64,000 nt of DNA, from positions 4,017,809-4,081,808 of the forward strand of contig OY282455.1 of NCBI GenBank assembly GCA_958296195.1, read 5' to 3'. Below are positions 60,394 through 64,000 of this stretch, piece by piece. Origin of the DNA: an uncultured Pseudomonadales bacterium. Lineage in GTDB: Bacteria > Pseudomonadota > Gammaproteobacteria > Pseudomonadales > Azotimanducaceae. The position numbers and the translations under genes were made by a program. The notes beneath the pieces are model-generated. The model worked only from the letters and a program-made list of their open reading frames with translations, did not search any database and was not told where the DNA came from. Each line of letters begins with the position of its first letter. Position 1 is the first letter of the stretch.

Positions 60394-62181
60394 TTGGAGA
60401 AGCCTATTTCCCAGCGCCTAGGAATTGCCGCCCCTCCCTTGCTGGGCCTGGCGCTGCTGGCGCTGGTCGGTTGCCAAAGCGCAACGCCGGAACTGGACGG
60501 TCAGCCAACTGCGGAAGCCCCACAAACCGTCGCCGAACGGTTGCGGCCAAGAGATGCCCACGGATCAGGCAACCTAGCCCAAGCGGAGAGTTTCGCCAAG
60601 GCCAGCCTTTGGGCGCAGGTTCTGGATTCGCTGGGGCGGCTAGATCCGCAGCGGTTTACCGCAGCGGAACGCCAACGTCGCCACGAGTTGACGTTTGCCG
60701 CCAATTTGCGATTGGACGATCTGGATGCGGCGGATGCCGCCTTGCAACAACTCGCACCCGGTACGCGCAGCGCCGAAATTCTTGAGCTGGTCAGCGAATT
60801 CTGCGAGCGCCGCGGCCGGCCGGCTTGCGCCGCGGCCGCCTTGGCTGAACTACGCCCCCAAGTCGATGATCGGCAAGCGCTCAACAATCGTCTTTGGCGG
60901 TTGACAGGGGAGGCGTCGCTGGCGCAGGCGGCGGCTCTTGCGAAGGGGGACCGGCTAGCTGCGACTTGGTCGCTCCGCGCCGCCATGAACGAGGCGTTCT
61001 CGGTCTTTGAAAAGGCTGAGCGCCTTGACGCTTGGCTGCGCCAATGGCCCGGCCACCCCCTCGCAGTTCCTCTGCCCGACTCCTTGGCCAAATTGCGGCA
61101 GCCGCATCCGCCACCGCCCCGGGTCGGCTTGTTCCTGCCGTTGAGCGGAGCGCTAGCGCCGGCCGGAAAGGCTCTGCGGGACGGCTTCTTCAGCGCCTAT
61201 CTGCAGAACTCCGCAACTGTAAAACCCCAAGTGCGGCTGTACGACACGGCTGCCGAGGCGATGTCGGCGCTCTATCGCCGCAGCCGCGAAGAGGGTGTCG
61301 CCTTCATCATCGGCCCGCTGGACCGGCCGGCCTTGGAGAGCCTGCACCGCATAGGCCCGGCGGTGCCGGTGCTTGGCCTCAACTACTTGGCTGGCGCAGC
61401 GCAACGGCGCCTCAACGAGAATGCGGAATCGCGCCCCGGCCCGCCCAAGGCGCCGACCGGCTTCAGAACTTTCGGGCTGGCCATTGAAGATGAGGCGGCG
61501 ACCATCGGCCGCCGCCTGCTCGCTGACGACCACGAGCGAATTCTGGTCATTCGCAACTCCGAGGAGTGGGCCGAGCGGGGCGCAACCACGTTGGCGGACT
61601 CCTGGCCCAAGCATTTGGAACACCAAACTTTCAGGTCCATCCCGGAAATTACGGACGCAGTAGGCGAAGCGTTGCAGGCCGCAGCCAGCCAAGCCCGCCA
61701 CGAGGCGCTTGAGCGGCTGCTCGGGACCCGCCTTGAATTCCTGCCGCGAGCGCGCACGGACATCGACGGCGTGGTCGCCTTTGTCGATCACTTGGAGGCG
61801 CGGGCCATAGCCCCGGCCATCAAGTTTCACTTCGCGGAGGAGTTACCAGTGTACAGCGGCTCCCAAAGTGTGCGCCAAGCCCTGAAGCTCGCTGACATGG
61901 AGAAGTTCCGCATCGTGGAGATGCCTTTCAGGTTGTTTGACAGCCCGTTCAGGCAAATCCTTGACCAAGGGTTCGACTTGGGTTCCGGCAATCCAGCGGC
62001 GCTGTTTGCGCTGGGCATTGACGCCTATCGCCTGTTTGACCATTGGCGGCTGCTGCCCAGCCTTGAATCCTTGCGCGGCGCCACGGGGTTGCTCGCCGTT
62101 GGCGATGGCGAACGCATCCAGCGCCGCCTGTCCTGGGGAGTGGTGGTTGACGGCCGGCTGGGTCCGGAGCCAACCCCATGA
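60394..62181 (+). CDS. LpoA/LppC-type outer-membrane lipoprotein, activator of peptidoglycan synthase PBP1a
   Basis: About 595 residues. N-terminal signal and lipobox LLALVGC; the start is uncertain because no ATG precedes it, and TTG 60394 is the best fit (the long frame further left is antisense to rsmI). A helical TPR-like half (AAERQRRHELTFAAN, LDAADAALQQLAPG) is followed by a periplasmic-binding-fold half: VGLFLPLSGALAPAGKAL, FIIGPLDRPALESL, ALGIDAYRLFDHW. Usual LppC lengths are about 600. It overlaps yraN by 4 bp, as in related genomes. Confidence 0.9.
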   Translation: MEKPISQRLGIAAPPLLGLALLALVGCQSATPELDGQPTAEAPQTVAERLRPRDAHGSGNLAQAESFAKASLWAQVLDSLGRLDPQRFTAAERQRRHELTFAANLRLDDLDAADAALQQLAPGTRSAEILELVSEFCERRGRPACAAAALAELRPQVDDRQALNNRLWRLTGEASLAQAAALAKGDRLAATWSLRAAMNEAFSVFEKAERLDAWLRQWPGHPLAVPLPDSLAKLRQPHPPPPRVGLFLPLSGALAPAGKALRDGFFSAYLQNSATVKPQVRLYDTAAEAMSALYRRSREEGVAFIIGPLDRPALESLHRIGPAVPVLGLNYLAGAAQRRLNENAESRPGPPKAPTGFRTFGLAIEDEAATIGRRLLADDHERILVIRNSEEWAERGATTLADSWPKHLEHQTFRSIPEITDAVGEALQAAASQARHEALERLLGTRLEFLPRARTDIDGVVAFVDHLEARAIAPAIKFHFAEELPVYSGSQSVRQALKLADMEKFRIVEMPFRLFDSPFRQILDQGFDLGSGNPAALFALGIDAYRLFDHWRLLPSLESLRGATGLLAVGDGERIQRRLSWGVVVDGRLGPEPTP

Positions 62182-62555
62182 CGCAACGAGCCGTCGGCCA
62201 GCGCATTGAGGGGCAAGTGGCCAAGTATTTGCAGAGGCGTGGCCTGCAGCTGATCGCCCGCAACTACGCCTGCCGTTTCGGCGAGATCGATCTGGTCATG
62301 CGCCACCATGACATCTTGGCGTTCATCGAGGTCAGAGGGCGAGCTTCAACCACATTCCTAGCGCCGGCGCAGAGCATAGACGCCCGCAAACAGCGCCGTC
62401 TGGCATTGACAGCCGGCCGCTTCCTGCAGGCGCATCCGCAATTGGCGAGCTTCCCCGCCAGATTTGACGTCGTGTCCGCAACCGGGCCAAACTACCGCAC
62501 TGCGTATGAATGGATCCAAGGTGCTTTTTCGATTGACGACTGCCCCGGCGTCTAG
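62178..62555 (+). CDS. yraN: YraN/UPF0102 family protein
   Basis: 125 residues with GQRIEGQVAKYLQRRGL, ARNYACRFGEIDLVMRHHDI and FIEVRGRAS, then IDARKQRRLALTAGRFL. This is the GEID...EVR nuclease-like fold (Holliday-junction-resolvase-like) of the UPF0102 family. Overlaps the LpoA-like gene; translationally coupled. Function not established. Confidence 0.93.
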   Translation: MTQRAVGQRIEGQVAKYLQRRGLQLIARNYACRFGEIDLVMRHHDILAFIEVRGRASTTFLAPAQSIDARKQRRLALTAGRFLQAHPQLASFPARFDVVSATGPNYRTAYEWIQGAFSIDDCPGV

Positions 62556-63117
62556 GCGCGTCGGTGCCCGCCTTCCTGTGCTGCAGCGGCATGCGGCTGG
62601 AGTGCTTTGCCTGCTCCTGTCCGCCTGCGCCACCTTTTCCAACGACCCCCGGGTGCGCACCCCCGGAACCATGATGGACGACGAGGGAATCGAAAAGGTG
62701 GTGGAGCAGGCCATCCGCGAAGCGGACGCCGGCTTCAAGGGCGCCCATTTGGTCATCGTCAGCTACAACCGCGTCGTTTTGCTGCTCGGCCAAGTCGCTT
62801 CGGATGAGTTGAAGAAGCAAGCCGGTGAGGTGGCTGCCGCCCTGCCTAGAGTGCGGCGGGTGCATAACGAAATCGATGTGGGCGGACCCATTTCCTATGT
62901 GGCCCGCAGCAACGATGGGCTTCTGACAACTAAGGTCAAAAGCAAACTGATCGGCGCCAAGGACGTCCCCGGGCGCAAGCTGAAGGTGCAGACGGAGAAC
63001 GGCGTCGTCTATCTCATGGGCATGGTCACACGAGAAGAAGCGGACCGGGCGGTGGAGGTCACCAAGACCGCCTACGGCGTACAGAAAATCGTTCGGGTCT
63101 TCGAGTATTTGGACTAG
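62506..63117 (+). CDS. BON-domain outer-membrane lipoprotein (DolP/YraP-like)
   Basis: About 203 residues. Lipobox LLLSACATF after the signal; two BON domains: IEKVVEQAIREADAGFKGAH to LLLGQVASDELKKQAGEVAA, and LLTTKVKSKLIGAKDVPGRK to VYLMGMVTREEADRAVEV. Binds lipid at the outer membrane and supports envelope integrity. ATG 62506 overlaps yraN by 50 bp; a GTG a few codons later would also fit. The diaA/gmhA-like gene that sits between yraN and this gene in Pseudomonas is absent. Confidence 0.9.
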   Translation: MNGSKVLFRLTTAPASRRVGARLPVLQRHAAGVLCLLLSACATFSNDPRVRTPGTMMDDEGIEKVVEQAIREADAGFKGAHLVIVSYNRVVLLLGQVASDELKKQAGEVAAALPRVRRVHNEIDVGGPISYVARSNDGLLTTKVKSKLIGAKDVPGRKLKVQTENGVVYLMGMVTREEADRAVEVTKTAYGVQKIVRVFEYLD

Positions 63118-63136
63118 GGCCTGTGCGCAAGCGGCC

Positions 63137-63517
63137 CTAGGTCACCAGCTTTAGGCGCGGCTTGGGGGGCTTGGCCGGAGCGACCGCTGGCGCATTGGGC
63201 GCCGATGCCTGCTGCATGAGGGGCACGAGTTGGCCGGCGTCGAACATCACGCCCTCCCCGGTCTCCTTGGCGTACAGCGCGAGCACCGTGTCGATGGGTG
63301 CGGTGACGGCAAAGACCTGCCCGGAAAACCGCCCATCAAAACGCACGGCGTCCTTGTCGAGACACAGGCGACGCACGGCCTCGGGCGATATGTTGAGCAG
63401 GATCCGTCCATCGACCACATGGGTGCCTGGCACCACAGCCGCCTCGGAAGCCGCATCAACCAACAGGTATGGGGTAAGCCCTCCGTCAACCATCCAATCG
63501 TAGAAGGCGCGCAGCAC
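63137..63517 (-). CDS. sspB: Stringent starvation protein B, SspB (ClpXP adaptor)
   Basis: 126 residues: RAFYDWMVDGGLTPYLLVDA, VVDGRILLNISPEAVRRL and a C-terminal tail ending PKPRLKLVT, the ClpX-binding XB motif. It delivers ssrA-tagged proteins to ClpXP. The start listed is GTG 63517. Family alignment suggests that translation begins about 7 codons earlier at AISKQPY, where no standard start codon exists, only ATA, next to the sspA stop. Forms an operon with sspA. Confidence 0.9.
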   Translation of the reverse strand: MLRAFYDWMVDGGLTPYLLVDAASEAAVVPGTHVVDGRILLNISPEAVRRLCLDKDAVRFDGRFSGQVFAVTAPIDTVLALYAKETGEGVMFDAGQLVPLMQQASAPNAPAVAPAKPPKPRLKLVT

Positions 63518-63537
63518 ATAGGGTTGTTTGCTGATGG

Positions 63538-64000
63538 CTATTCCCGCATCTCCAGTTCGGCTTCGGTCAGGCTGCGGCGAAAGGCAGTCCGCTCAAACAT
63601 TCTCTGCATGTAGCTGCGCAATGGCCGGGCCGACTTTTCCCGCAAATTGATGTCCAACATCTTCAGACGCCACAGGATGGGAACGACGCAGCAATCCACC
63701 AAGGTCAACTCCTCGTTCATGAAAAATGGCTTGCGGCTGAAAATTGGCGCAGTGCTTATGATGCTCTCGCGCAGCTCCTTTTTGGCGCGAAGCAACTCGG
63801 CCTCGCTTTGGCGACCGTCCACCAAGATGTCCAGCTTGCTGCTCCACTCCCTCTCTATTCGGTAAATCCACAAGCGGGACTGGGCGCGCTGCACGGGATA
63901 AACCGGCAACAAGGGCGGATGCGGAAAACGCTCATCAAGGTACTCGATGATCACGTTCACTTCATAGAGCGCCAAGTCTCGGTCGAGCAGGGTCGGGAGG
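63538..64000 (-). CDS. sspA: Stringent starvation protein A, SspA (C-terminal part; runs off the window)
   Basis: The frame is open to the window edge. Reading leftwards: LPTLLDRDLALYEVNVIIEY, LDERFPHPPLLPVYPVQRAQ, SRLWIYRIEREW, then the GST-like all-helical C-terminal domain to LTEAELEMRE. SspA is an RNA-polymerase-associated protein with glutathione-transferase fold. Its N-terminal thioredoxin-like part lies beyond 64000. Confidence 0.93.
   Translation of the reverse strand, partial: LPTLLDRDLALYEVNVIIEYLDERFPHPPLLPVYPVQRAQSRLWIYRIEREWSSKLDILVDGRQSEAELLRAKKELRESIISTAPIFSRKPFFMNEELTLVDCCVVPILWRLKMLDINLREKSARPLRSYMQRMFERTAFRRSLTEAELEMRE

Overview
The window is GC-rich DNA from a gammaproteobacterium, probably an uncultured heterotroph (inference). 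Both ends carry a recognisable chromosomal neighbourhood. At the left are rsmH (partial) and mraZ, with an intact TTGACA promoter and three MraZ boxes. At the right are rnpB (RNase P RNA), rsmI, an LpoA/LppC lipoprotein gene, yraN, a BON-domain lipoprotein, sspB and sspA (partial). In Pseudomonas-type genomes these form one block, sspA-sspB / BON-yraN-lppC / rsmI-rnpB-mraZ-rsmH. Here the order and strands are kept, but about 58 kb of accessory DNA lies between rnpB and mraZ.

The accessory region has three parts. (1) 0.9-14.1 kb is a catabolic block: N-carbamoyl-amino-acid hydrolase and hydantoinase/allantoinase-type amidohydrolase; SDR dehydrogenase, exported VOC protein and berberine-bridge-type FAD oxidase; and a TonB receptor/alpha-beta hydrolase/ThDP enzyme operon, followed by a MarR regulator and a DUF2817 peptidase-like protein. 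(2) 14.3-30.9 kb is a defence and toxin-antitoxin block: AbrB-PIN, a Phd antitoxin with a broken VapC, a RecD-like helicase with a C-terminal nuclease-like domain, an Hsp70/actin-like ATPase with a SNF2/RapA helicase, two AAA-type ATPases, a frameshifted restriction enzyme and an N6-type methyltransferase. Most of this part (15.5-30.9 kb) is bracketed by 459-bp direct repeats of the 3' end of a metallo-beta-lactamase (MBL) gene. (3) 30.9-58.5 kb is a second catabolic block: five MBL genes encoding six MBL domains on exported proteins (three are predicted lipoproteins), a Tat-exported FAD oxidase, an amidase, an ATZ/TRZ-type amidohydrolase, two quinone-oxidoreductase-like enzymes, three transporters (MFS, NCS2, GPH), a second MarR regulator and a second TonB receptor.

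The two catabolic blocks appear to share regulation. Five intergenic regions (about 3.69, 11.93, 39.16, 48.68 and 58.71 kb) contain copies of a 13-bp unit, TTATNTAATNNAC. It is clearly tandem at three or four of them and weak at the 11.93 kb site, where it sits between the -35 and -10 of a good promoter. The five sites flank nearly all the catabolic transcription units and no defence gene.

Working model (inference): an organic, probably amide/ureide/lactone-containing compound enters by the two TonB receptors, is hydrolysed in the periplasm by the MBL enzymes and oxidised by FAD enzymes, crosses the inner membrane through the MFS/GPH/NCS2 carriers, and is finished by amidases, carbamoylase, SDR, MDR and ThDP enzymes. 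The substrate cannot be read from the sequence. The defence block looks like a later insertion into the 3' end of one of the MBL genes.
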